Made by a program: the position numbers and the translations under genes. A DNA stretch of 22,683 nucleotides from an uncultured Lachnospiraceae bacterium (GTDB lineage: Bacteria > Bacillota > Clostridia > Lachnospirales > Lachnospiraceae): positions 1 to 22,683 of the forward strand of contig CAMWUU010000007.1 of the NCBI GenBank assembly GCA_947177515.1, read 5' to 3'. Shown in pieces: positions 15,249 through 22,629 of this stretch; position 1 is the first letter of the stretch, and each line of letters opens with the position of its first letter. The notes under the pieces are model-generated. The model saw nothing but the letters and a program-made list of their open reading frames with translations. It was not told where the DNA came from and ran no database searches.

Positions 15249-17474
15249 ATGGTAAAAAAGAGGCTTGTAAACAAGTGGTTGGCTTTTGCGCTTTCGGTGT
15301 CCATAATGAGCGCGGGAATGTCCGGGGTTGCCGTAAGAGCCGAGGAAGGCGGCACGCCGACGGAGAGCACAGTGGGCGTTTTTGAAGACTGGGAGGATAG
15401 TATGGATGAATGTCCTTCCGGTATGGGAGGCGGTGAGGTTTCCGAGTATGGCGGGATCCTGGTGATTTCAGAGAAGAATGAGAATTCAGAGAGCATTGCG
15501 CGTTCAAAGAAGGAACAAAAGGCCGCCGAGAAGGAAGCAAAGAAGGCAGCGAAAGAGAAAGAGAAGGAAGAGAAGAAAGACCAGAAGGAGCAGGATAAAG
15601 CGGATAAGAAACAACAAAAGGAAGAGCGCAAGCTGGCAAAGAAACTGGATAAGGAAAAGCACGAGAAAACGTCGGTTGTGAATTCGGTGGAGGATTACGA
15701 GCAGTTTTGGAATATCGTATCAGTGGGAAGTGAGGAAAGCGGGATTCGCACCATCAGCGAGGAGGCGGCAGCGCTTAACCCGGTCAAAGTAGCCATCCTG
15801 GATTCCGGTGTGGATTACACTGAGGATATTGATGTGTATATGCGCAAGAACTTTATTCCGGGCGAGGATAATATTTCCGTGATTTATGAAGATATTTCGG
15901 GACATGGTACAAGTGTGGCGGGGATTATTGCCGCAAAGGACAACGACGAGGGGATTACGGGGATTAACCCTTCTGTGCAGCTTTATTCCGCAAGGATTCT
16001 TGATGAGAATAAGCAGGCTCCAGCAAGCCGTGTGGTTGCCGCGATTGATTGGGCGATCGAGCAGGATGTGGATATTATCAATATTAGTTTTGGTACAACC
16101 GTGGATTCGCAAGAAATCCATGCAGCAATCAAGCGGGCGTATGATGCTGGTATCCTGATTGTGGCGGCAGCAGGTAATAACGGTGTGGTGGAATATCCTG
16201 CGGCTTATGATGAGGTGATCGCGGTTGGTGCGGTAGACGCGAAGGGTGAACGCACGGAAGGGAGTGCGATTGGTGATGAACTTGAATTGGTTGCCCCTGG
16301 GCAGCAGATCATATCAACCGGCGCATTTGGTGGTGTTTGTGTTGTTGGTGGTACAAGCCTTGCAGCACCGCATGTCACCGCAGTGGCTTCTGTGCTCTGG
16401 CAGAAGGACAGGTCAGTTTCCGCGGATTTTATCCGCTCCCTGCTTGCCTTTACGGCAAACCAGTATGGCGAGGATTATGAGTATGGGAATGGATTGGTGG
16501 ATCTCGAATTTGCACTAAGTCAGTTTGATGCGTTTCAGGAAGTGTACGCGCTGGATGCTGATGTGCTGAATGAGCAGGTTGGGGCGGCTGTGGAAAATGG
16601 GACGCTTGATGTGAATGAGAAACCGGTGGAAGAGTTTGAGGATGTGGTGTATGTTGAGGGGAGCTGGCTTAAAGAAAGACATGAGTCGTTGGCAGGTCAA
16701 ACATCAACGGCTGGACAATTGTCAGGAACTGATTTGGAAGTGTTTAAATTAGGTGCAGTAGCTCCAGATAATTATTTTAGTGGCATGTATCGTAATTCAG
16801 AATGGCATGGTCAGGAAAAACATAAAGATGCTAATACAGAATATCATTCTAACTATGTTTTTGCCTATTTGTATTTGAGTGAGATTGCAAAAGCAACGCT
16901 TGAGGGAAAATCTCCATTAGGTGTAAATAGTATATTTTCGTTAAATTGTATGGATACAAATACTTGTGGGCAAAAGTCAAATTGTGTTTCGTTAATAAAA
17001 ACGAATTTAGCAGGTAAATTTGTAAGTGTTGGTATGAAGGTTTATGATAGTGATACTGGTAATTTCGTACGGAATGCGACATGGTCTGAGTTATTAGGAG
17101 GCAGAATTGTTAGTGACAGAAATAAAGGGCTATACATTTACGGACTTGCCCTGCATACAATAACGGATGCATTTGCTCATAGTTCCTATGTTGATGGAGA
17201 ACGAATTACGCATACGGCATCTTGGGATACAAATGCGGATAGTGCGACATATATTGGGAATCGTTATAATTGTGCTAAGTTAATGGCACAACAATTGATT
17301 GGGCATGTTATTAATATGGATAGAGGTGACCTAAAGGATTTTTATGTTGTTGCATCCAGTAGTACTTATAATAAAACGTATAAGCTTGGTCATTTAGGGG
17401 ATTTTGTAAAAGCTGTTAATGCATACTACTATTATTCATATAGGGCTGTGTTTGATACAATGACCCAAAATTAA
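15249..17474 (+). CDS. Secreted subtilisin-like (S8) serine protease with C-terminal HxxxDxxxH domain
   Basis: An exported peptidase of 741 aa. The signal peptide is residues 1-31 (cut after AVRA). Residues 75-139 are a Lys/Glu-rich, probably helical stretch. The S8 domain follows with catalytic Asp185 (AILDSGVD), His219 (GHGTSVAGI), Asn310/311 (AAAGNNG) and Ser370 (GGTSLAAPH), all present, so activity is expected. The last 250 residues are not S8; GLALHTITDAFAHSSY gives His636-x3-Asp640-x3-His644, a metal-site pattern recalling zinc-dependent phospholipase C/S1-P1-like folds. From about 16690 the DNA becomes distinctly AT-rich, suggesting a recombined 3' part. ATG 15249 has AAAGG upstream; TTG 15222 is less likely. 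No sortase motif or C-terminal membrane anchor was seen. The 312-aa lipoprotein gene follows after 61 bp. It may mature the neighbouring pro-peptide; that is inference. Confidence 0.9.
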   Translation: MVKKRLVNKWLAFALSVSIMSAGMSGVAVRAEEGGTPTESTVGVFEDWEDSMDECPSGMGGGEVSEYGGILVISEKNENSESIARSKKEQKAAEKEAKKAAKEKEKEEKKDQKEQDKADKKQQKEERKLAKKLDKEKHEKTSVVNSVEDYEQFWNIVSVGSEESGIRTISEEAAALNPVKVAILDSGVDYTEDIDVYMRKNFIPGEDNISVIYEDISGHGTSVAGIIAAKDNDEGITGINPSVQLYSARILDENKQAPASRVVAAIDWAIEQDVDIINISFGTTVDSQEIHAAIKRAYDAGILIVAAAGNNGVVEYPAAYDEVIAVGAVDAKGERTEGSAIGDELELVAPGQQIISTGAFGGVCVVGGTSLAAPHVTAVASVLWQKDRSVSADFIRSLLAFTANQYGEDYEYGNGLVDLEFALSQFDAFQEVYALDADVLNEQVGAAVENGTLDVNEKPVEEFEDVVYVEGSWLKERHESLAGQTSTAGQLSGTDLEVFKLGAVAPDNYFSGMYRNSEWHGQEKHKDANTEYHSNYVFAYLYLSEIAKATLEGKSPLGVNSIFSLNCMDTNTCGQKSNCVSLIKTNLAGKFVSVGMKVYDSDTGNFVRNATWSELLGGRIVSDRNKGLYIYGLALHTITDAFAHSSYVDGERITHTASWDTNADSATYIGNRYNCAKLMAQQLIGHVINMDRGDLKDFYVVASSSTYNKTYKLGHLGDFVKAVNAYYYYSYRAVFDTMTQN

Positions 17475-17482
17475 GGATTTAT

Positions 17483-17516
17483 GCAGGGCAATATCAGAGA
17501 AATGGTATTGTCCTGC
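17483..17516 (+). other. Hairpin between protease and lipoprotein genes
   Basis: GCAGGGCAATA (17483-17493) pairs with TATTGTCCTGC (17506-17516), 11 pairs with one G-U, followed by A-rich sequence rather than T. It would not terminate; it may stabilise the upstream mRNA or shape translation of the next gene. The equivalent place at 9989-10018 has a weaker hairpin with a TATAAT in its loop. Confidence 0.6.
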
Positions 17517-17535
17517 AAAAAGAAAAGAGGATCAT

Positions 17536-18474
17536 ATGAGGTTTATAATAAAAAAATATAGAATTTTTATATTGTTTTGTTTCTTGCTATTAAGCAATGC
17601 TTGTACAATGCAGCGGCAGAAAAATATCCCAGAGAAAATTTCGTGGGAAAACCATGCATATTTGCTTGATGGGGAAAATATTTTTTTCGCTTATATGCCA
17701 AGGGAATGGAAAACTTATATCTCAAATGAAGTCGTCCAAATTCATTGTCCAGATCAAAGAGTAAAGGACAGTGATTTCTTGGAGTATTTTTACATGTCCG
17801 TGGGTAAAGTCTATGAGGATGCGTTTTCATACGATTCAGAGGATTTTATCTTTGCAGATGGAGCAGTGGGAAAACGTTATATTGAACGGAATGTGAAAAT
17901 GGATAGGGGAGAGAAAGAAGGCAGTTATATAGAAGGTATTATTTCAGCGGATCAGCGGCATGTAGTATATTTATGTAATTATGATTTTGGTTTGAATAAG
18001 GGGCAGTATGAGCGGCACAAAGAAGCACTGGAACAATTTTATAAAAGTGCGATCTTTCAAAGCGGACAGATAGGAACGGATAAGGACGGGGAAGAGAAGA
18101 TAAGACTTTTTATCCGGACGGACAATAATATAGAATTGGATATACCGGCGGGAACTGTTTTTGAGAAAACGGAGGAAAATGATGCTGTTTGTCTGAAGTT
18201 TTATCTGGATGCAGAAAAGAAAAATGTGTTAAATCTTTATCCTTATGGATGCCTATATTTTTATGAGGAGGTCTGGGAGAATAAACAACTGCCATTGACT
18301 GATTCGAGTTACCAAACAGATGCAAGATGTAATTATATGGAGTTTGGGGAAAGAAAGATAGGTCAATTTAGTTTTTTAAACAGTGATTTGGTAGCGGAAT
18401 TTTCCGTGTCTAAAGAGGATGAAAGAGTTTTTGACATAGCGAAGGATATAATAAAATCGATACAAGTGCGATAG
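17536..18474 (+). CDS. Putative lipoprotein, short subfamily (312 aa), copy 2
   Basis: It is a twin of the gene at 10039, function unknown. The signal MRFIIKKYRIFILFCFLLLSNAC has a plausible lipid-attachment Cys23. The first 39 residues and a few residues near the C-terminus (ERVFDIAKDIIKSIQVR) differ from the twin; the rest is identical. GAGG precedes the ATG. The gene follows the protease stop by 61 bp with only a hairpin between, so it is probably in the protease operon and may be expressed under the same control. This arrangement is likely the ancestral one, since the left copy retains a protease 3' relic at the same position. Confidence 0.86.
   Translation: MRFIIKKYRIFILFCFLLLSNACTMQRQKNIPEKISWENHAYLLDGENIFFAYMPREWKTYISNEVVQIHCPDQRVKDSDFLEYFYMSVGKVYEDAFSYDSEDFIFADGAVGKRYIERNVKMDRGEKEGSYIEGIISADQRHVVYLCNYDFGLNKGQYERHKEALEQFYKSAIFQSGQIGTDKDGEEKIRLFIRTDNNIELDIPAGTVFEKTEENDAVCLKFYLDAEKKNVLNLYPYGCLYFYEEVWENKQLPLTDSSYQTDARCNYMEFGERKIGQFSFLNSDLVAEFSVSKEDERVFDIAKDIIKSIQVR
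17653..18426 (+). repeat. 774-bp near-identical direct repeat, copy 2 (partner 10156-10929)
   Basis: The partner carries the only difference seen, at 10896/18393. Recombination between the two copies would delete or duplicate the 7.5-kb segment with one lipoprotein gene, the regulator, the peptide gene and the protease. Confidence 0.9.
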
Positions 18475-18763
18475 TGTTAGTAGATCTTTTTTTCTGATTA
18501 ACCTAAATGAAACGAGTGGATAATAAAAGAAATGTTGTTGTACCCATATGAGGTGTGGAAAGTGGGATTATTCCTGCGAAGGAAAACAACAAGAATCTAA
18601 TATTTATATATAGTTTTATTCTGCAAGGATTTTCTACGAGAAAAAATAAAGCAATAAACGTTGTATGTTTAGAAGGGGATATCATATTAAGAAAATAACC
18701 GATGAAACAAAGTGAAATCATTTTGTGAACTTCAACAACTATGGTTATTCTCTGTTCTGTATG
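18475..18763. other. Gene-free AT-rich stretch with a possible lipoprotein 3' relic
   Basis: No intact gene was found. Around 18561-18587 the sequence (GGGATTATTCCTGCGAAGG) resembles the GGYYFxRKN codons near the end of the long lipoproteins. The following TTTTATTCTGCAAGGATTTT near 18616 resembles the 3' flanks at 19567 and 21921. This may be the tail of a further deleted paralogue. Confidence 0.35.
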
Positions 18764-18818
18764 ATTTCCCTTCCATTTTTAAAATTATTGTCAATTATTT
18801 TAAAAATGGAAGGGAAAT
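18764..18818. repeat. Perfect 22-bp inverted repeat covering the ribosome site of the lipoprotein pseudogene
   Basis: The arms 18764-18785 and 18797-18818 are exactly complementary with an 11-base loop (TATTGTCAATT). The right arm contains GGAAGGG, the Shine-Dalgarno of ATG 18822, so the RNA hairpin would hide it. No T run follows. Confidence 0.85.
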
Positions 18819-18821
18819 TAA

Positions 18822-19558
18822 ATGGAAAAATGTAAAATAAAACTATTTACTTATATTACTTTAATTGGAATTTCTTTTTTGGGGCATGCAATCAGAAAAA
18901 AAAACGAACCAGAGCAACCAGGGCAGAAAACGGAACGTCATGTTTTTATGCTGTAAAATGATCTGATTTTTATTGCGGATGTTCCAGATAACTGGCGTTA
19001 TGTATTGCAGCCAATATGTAATTATGAATATTATGAACATTTTAATTATACCTATGATAATTATGATCACCAGGACTATATTTACTTGGAATTTGAAGGT
19101 TTGGGGGGAAAATATGATGGGAGTGATAATTATTTTACTGTTACTGCAAGCCCTGAAGTAGATTATCCAGGATTTTCCACAACCGATGATGTTGCGCCAT
19201 CCCAGATGGTTCCTTTTTGTTTTAGTGATGGAACACAGGGACAGCGGGAAACAAAAATATGGAAAGATGCATTTAAGTATATAAAGGAACCCACGATGTA
19301 TTATGAGAGTAATATTTATGACATAGAAAAGAAATACTGCCTTATGCTTGCGATGTTAGAGGATGAGTACAATGCAAATGAACAAGATATCACAAAATTC
19401 GTGGAAAGCGCATGTTTCCGTACTTCGGATTTGGGGATAAGTAAGGAGGAGGATATTATTTTCGGAAGAAGAATGTGGTGGGGGTGAATGTGAATAAGGA
19501 GGATACAAAGATGAGGGAATACGCTAAGAAAATTGTACAGTCCTTGCGGTTTGAGTAA
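18822..19558 (+). pseudogene. Decayed long-subfamily lipoprotein gene
   Basis: The reading frame aligns with the intact gene at 20878 but is broken in at least three ways. First, two compensating one-base shifts replace the lipobox LGAC-N by LGHAI. Second, a Glu codon is TAA at about 18954 (HVFML-stop-NDLIFIADVPDNWRY). Third, after DLGISKEED (about 19455) roughly 330 bp of the second half are missing, and the sequence resumes in another frame as YFRKKNVVGVNVNKEDT, ending KKIVQSLRFE with TAA at 19556. An open piece at 19005-19487 remains but has no signal or ribosome site. It is a dead member of the array. Confidence 0.88.
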
Positions 19559-19635
19559 GGTAATGTATCCCTTTATTTAGCAAGGATTCCTGACGAGCCA
19601 TATAATTTAAGTGATATAACTTGAAGGGGTGTGTA

Positions 19636-20691
19636 ATGAGGGTAAAAAGAATTAGATTTATCTTGTTGTTTTTGGTTATGATAGAAATGATAATTTTATC
19701 TGCTTGCAATTCAAAGAATTCAGAACCCAAAATAGAAACAGAGAGTGAGCGCCATGCATTTTGGGTGGCAAATGAACTGATTTTTATCGCTGATATACCA
19801 GTGGATTGGCGTTACATATTGTATCCAATCTATGATTATGGGTATTATGAGAGGTTTGGTAAATATGAGGGCATGGATGAACAATGGCACTATATCGAGT
19901 TTGTAGGAAAGGGAAAAAATGACGGGATGGATGATTTCTTTGTGATTTTGGCAAATGCTTTCTGGGACTGGCTTGATTTTACTTATAAACCTTGGGATGG
20001 TACAATATACTCTGACCGAAAAGGTACAAAATGGAATAGTATACCATTCTCTTTTCAGGATGGAACATTGGGGAAATGGGAAACGAAGATTCTGGATGAG
20101 TCAGTCTATTATATGGATGATCTGGTAACCTTTTACAGGGGATATATCTATGATATGGATGAAAACTATTGTATCAGGCTTAATATGTTAAAGGATGAGT
20201 ATGATGCGAACGAACAGGACATTGTGAAATTTGTGCAGAGCGCGTGTTTCCGTACTTCAGATTTAGGAATAAGTAAAGAGAAAAATATATTAAAACGGGA
20301 ACTAATAACGCTGCATATTTGGAATGCTTTTATACAATTATCGCTTGACGCGCCAGAAGGGGCAGAGCTTGGGCATGAGATGAGATACCATTCCGATGGT
20401 AGTGTAGAAACCTCTTTATATTACATATATCTGGACAAGGATAAGGAAAATTATATTGAAATTGAACCAGATCAGGATGGTCAATATATCGACCTGATGG
20501 GTGATTTTCATTATGACCTGAATGTGGAAGATTTTACGGAAACGGTATATGAGATACCAAAGAATGATTCCATAGCAGGGGGATATTATTTTCCGAGAAA
20601 AAATGTGGCAGTATGGGTGAATGTGGATGAGAAAAATACGAAGATGCGGGAATATGTAAATAAAGTAGTACATTCCATAAAGTTTGAATAG
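19636..20691 (+). CDS. Putative lipoprotein, long subfamily (351 aa)
   Basis: The function is unknown. The signal MRVKRIRFILLFLVMIEMI ends in a canonical lipobox ILSAC (Cys24). The mature part shows HAFWVANELIFIADIPVDWR, YIEFVGKGKNDGMDDFFVI, a Trp-rich insertion (NAFWDWLDFTYKPWDG), FVQSACFRTSDLGIS, then KRELITLHIWNAFIQLSL and NKVVHSIKFE. ATG 19636 is preceded by GAAGGGG at good spacing; a TTG at 19621 is not needed. It starts 77 bp after the pseudogene, with no clear terminator between, so it could share a transcript with sequence upstream. It is closest to the gene at 20878 and the pseudogene at 18822, consistent with local tandem duplication. Confidence 0.86.
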   Translation: MRVKRIRFILLFLVMIEMIILSACNSKNSEPKIETESERHAFWVANELIFIADIPVDWRYILYPIYDYGYYERFGKYEGMDEQWHYIEFVGKGKNDGMDDFFVILANAFWDWLDFTYKPWDGTIYSDRKGTKWNSIPFSFQDGTLGKWETKILDESVYYMDDLVTFYRGYIYDMDENYCIRLNMLKDEYDANEQDIVKFVQSACFRTSDLGISKEKNILKRELITLHIWNAFIQLSLDAPEGAELGHEMRYHSDGSVETSLYYIYLDKDKENYIEIEPDQDGQYIDLMGDFHYDLNVEDFTETVYEIPKNDSIAGGYYFPRKNVAVWVNVDEKNTKMREYVNKVVHSIKFE

Positions 20692-20877
20692 ATGGCTGCC
20701 ACAATCCCACTGGTTTTAGATAATGGGGTAGTTCATTAGATAGAACCTGAAACGGAGAAGTTAATTTTATTTATACCAGTCAATTTCTAATTTGTATAAT
20801 TTTCTTCCATAAGTGGGAAATAGAATTTTTGGGAGGTAAAAGGAGTTTTGTTGTTGTATACCATGCGGGGGAATCGA

Positions 20878-21909
20878 ATGGGAAAAAACAAAAATAAATT
20901 ATTAACTTATGTTATTTTGGCAGTATTTTCTTTGTTGGGTGCTTGTAATATGAAAAAAGACGAACCAGCACAACCAGTACAGGAAGCCGAACGCCATGCT
21001 TTTATGCTGGAAAATGACTTTATTTTTATCGCGGATGTGCCGAAAAACTGGCGCTATATATTATATCCGGTATGTAATTATGGATATTATGCCCAATATA
21101 ATTTTGAGAATGATACAAATAAAAAGTATAGTCACCAGGGACAGACTTATGTGAAATTTATCGGGTTGGGAGGAAAAGAAGGGGGGAGGGATAATTATTT
21201 TGCGATTACTGCAAGTTCCAAAGAAAATTCCCCGGGTTTTTCCATAATGGATGATGGTGCAGCGTCCCCGTATGTCCCCTTTATTTTCCGGGATGGAATA
21301 CAAGGGCAGCGGGAAAACAAAATATGGGAAGATGGAGATCATATAAAATATTATGAGAGCAGTATTTACGATATAGAAGAGAAATATTGCTTGATGCTTA
21401 CGATGTTAGAGGATGAGTATAACGCAAACGAACCATCTATTACAGAATTTTTGGAAAGCACATGTTTCAGAACTTCGGATTTGGGGATAAGTGGCGAGGA
21501 AGATATCTTAAAGAGAGAACTTTTAACCCTGCATATTTGGAGTCCGTATGTACAGTTATCCCTTGAGGTTCCAGAGGGGGCAGAAATGGGATATAAGATA
21601 AGACCACGTTGGGAGGGCGGTGGAGAAATCTGTTTATATTATATATATCTGGACAAGGAGAAGGATAAATATATTGAAATTGAACCAGACCCGGATGGTT
21701 GGTATGTCGACCCGACAGGTGATTTTCACTATTTTTTGAATCAGGAAGATTTTATGGAAACCGTGTATGAGATACCAAAGAATTATGTTACACCAGGAGG
21801 GTACTATTTTGTAAGGAAAAATGTAGCGTTGTGGGTGAATGTAGATCAGGAGGATACTGAGATGAGGGAATATGCAAAGAAAATTGTACAGTCTGTGCAG
21901 TTTGAGTAA
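20878..21909 (+). CDS. Putative lipoprotein, long subfamily (343 aa)
   Basis: The function is unknown. The signal MGKNKNKLLTYVILAVFSL has lipobox LLGAC (Cys23). Family blocks are HAFMLENDFIFIADVPKNWR, YVKFIGLGGKEGGRDNYF, FLESTCFRTSDLGIS, KRELLTLHIWSPYVQLSL and KKIVQSVQFE. ATG 20878 has GGGGG eight bases upstream and gives a compact signal. Starts at ATG 20863 or TTG 20848/20851 (AAAGGAG just upstream) would extend it by up to 10 residues. A TATAAT at 20795-20800 may be a -10 box, but no matching -35 is clear. It is the intact relative closest to the pseudogene at 18822. A weak stem with T5 at 21918-21942 may end the transcript. Confidence 0.86.
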   Translation: MGKNKNKLLTYVILAVFSLLGACNMKKDEPAQPVQEAERHAFMLENDFIFIADVPKNWRYILYPVCNYGYYAQYNFENDTNKKYSHQGQTYVKFIGLGGKEGGRDNYFAITASSKENSPGFSIMDDGAASPYVPFIFRDGIQGQRENKIWEDGDHIKYYESSIYDIEEKYCLMLTMLEDEYNANEPSITEFLESTCFRTSDLGISGEEDILKRELLTLHIWSPYVQLSLEVPEGAEMGYKIRPRWEGGGEICLYYIYLDKEKDKYIEIEPDPDGWYVDPTGDFHYFLNQEDFMETVYEIPKNYVTPGGYYFVRKNVALWVNVDQEDTEMREYAKKIVQSVQFE

Positions 21910-22202
21910 GACAGCATATCCTTTTATTCTACAAAGATTTTTGATATTAAGGTATGGAAGCGTTCGAGATATATTGAGGCAATCGATCCTTTGTTTTAGT
22001 CCCAATTCGTTTATTTGTTGCTGATGAAATACGTGTATAAATATACATTTTCTTGGATTTTATACATTTTAAAGATATATTAAACTGAATATTTAATAGT
22101 AACTATCCTTTAGATGTACATATAAGGTATTGATGGTTAAATAATATTTTATCTCCCTTTTCGAAATTGTGTACCCATTGAGAAATAATTTATAAATATA
22201 CA
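21910..22202. other. AT-rich intergenic region without recognisable genes
   Basis: Its left edge carries the 3' flank shared with other lipoprotein loci (ATCCTTTTATTCTACAAAG). The remainder is very AT-rich and I see no gene, repeat or RNA in it. Confidence 0.6.
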
Positions 22203-22231
22203 TTGTAAATGGCAGATAAAGATTTTATAAT
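22203..22231 (+). promoter_or_regulatory. Sigma-A promoter of the Imm51-like gene
   Basis: TTGTAA (22203-22208) and a perfect TATAAT (22226-22231) are separated by 17 bp, 35 bp before the start codon, with GAGAGGAGAG as ribosome site. The gene is therefore probably transcribed alone. Confidence 0.78.
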
Positions 22232-22266
22232 CAAATATATAAATCAGAATTGAGAGGAGAGCGAAA

Positions 22267-22629
22267 ATGGAAATTACAGAACAGTTTGAAACAGAAATCA
22301 AACCATTCTACTGGGTGAAGCTAAGCACAGGCGCATCTGTCTGTTTAACTGTAGGTGAAGAGTACCTACAAGATATTTTTGATACTCGTGCGGACGATGG
22401 TTTCATTGGTAATGGTTATGATTGGGCTAGTTTGGCTCATGCGTTTTTGAACGAGAAGTGTCCAGAGTTACGAGAAAAAATCACTTTTGACCCCGAAGCA
22501 GATATGTTCTGTGCCGATTCAGAAGACAAAGAAGCGTTGGTGAACTTTATTCTTCTTTTCAAGAAAGCGTGTGAAGATAAAATCTTAATTTCAGATATAT
22601 TCAGTCGGACTGAATGGGACGAATATTGA
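22267..22629 (+). CDS. Imm51-like immunity protein (polymorphic-toxin immunity family)
   Basis: This 120-aa soluble protein has no signal or membrane segment. Its pattern, SVCLTVGEEYLQDIFDTR, GFIGNGYDWASLAHAFL, KITFDPEADMFCADS, then EALVNFILLFKKACED and a short acidic end, matches what I know of the Imm51 family. Those proteins protect the producer or its relatives against toxin domains delivered by contact-dependent systems. The start ATG follows GAGAGGAGAG at six bases. No toxin gene is visible in the 5 kb upstream or the 54 bp downstream, so it is an orphan within this window. Family assignment is from memory of the motif pattern; the toxin it would neutralise is unknown. Confidence 0.78.
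   Translation: MEITEQFETEIKPFYWVKLSTGASVCLTVGEEYLQDIFDTRADDGFIGNGYDWASLAHAFLNEKCPELREKITFDPEADMFCADSEDKEALVNFILLFKKACEDKILISDIFSRTEWDEY

Noticed and set aside
15222..15250. TTGACA-17-TAGTAT just before and over the protease start codon, also present in the left copy (TTGACA near 8428)
   Set aside because: Spacing fits a promoter, but the transcript would start after ATG 15249 and lose the signal peptide. Conservation is explained by duplication of the leader.
15083..15631. 182-codon minus-strand frame, Ser/Phe-rich
   Set aside because: It is the complement of the protease leader and its Lys/Glu-rich coding stretch; low complexity, no recognisable product.
15478..15681. Arg/Lys-rich 67-codon plus-strand frame inside the protease gene
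   Set aside because: Out-of-frame reading of the repetitive Lys/Glu codons; not a separate basic protein.
18764..18818. Inverted repeat as an invertible phase-variation switch
   Set aside because: The spacer is only 11 bp, too short to carry a promoter, and no recombinase gene is nearby.
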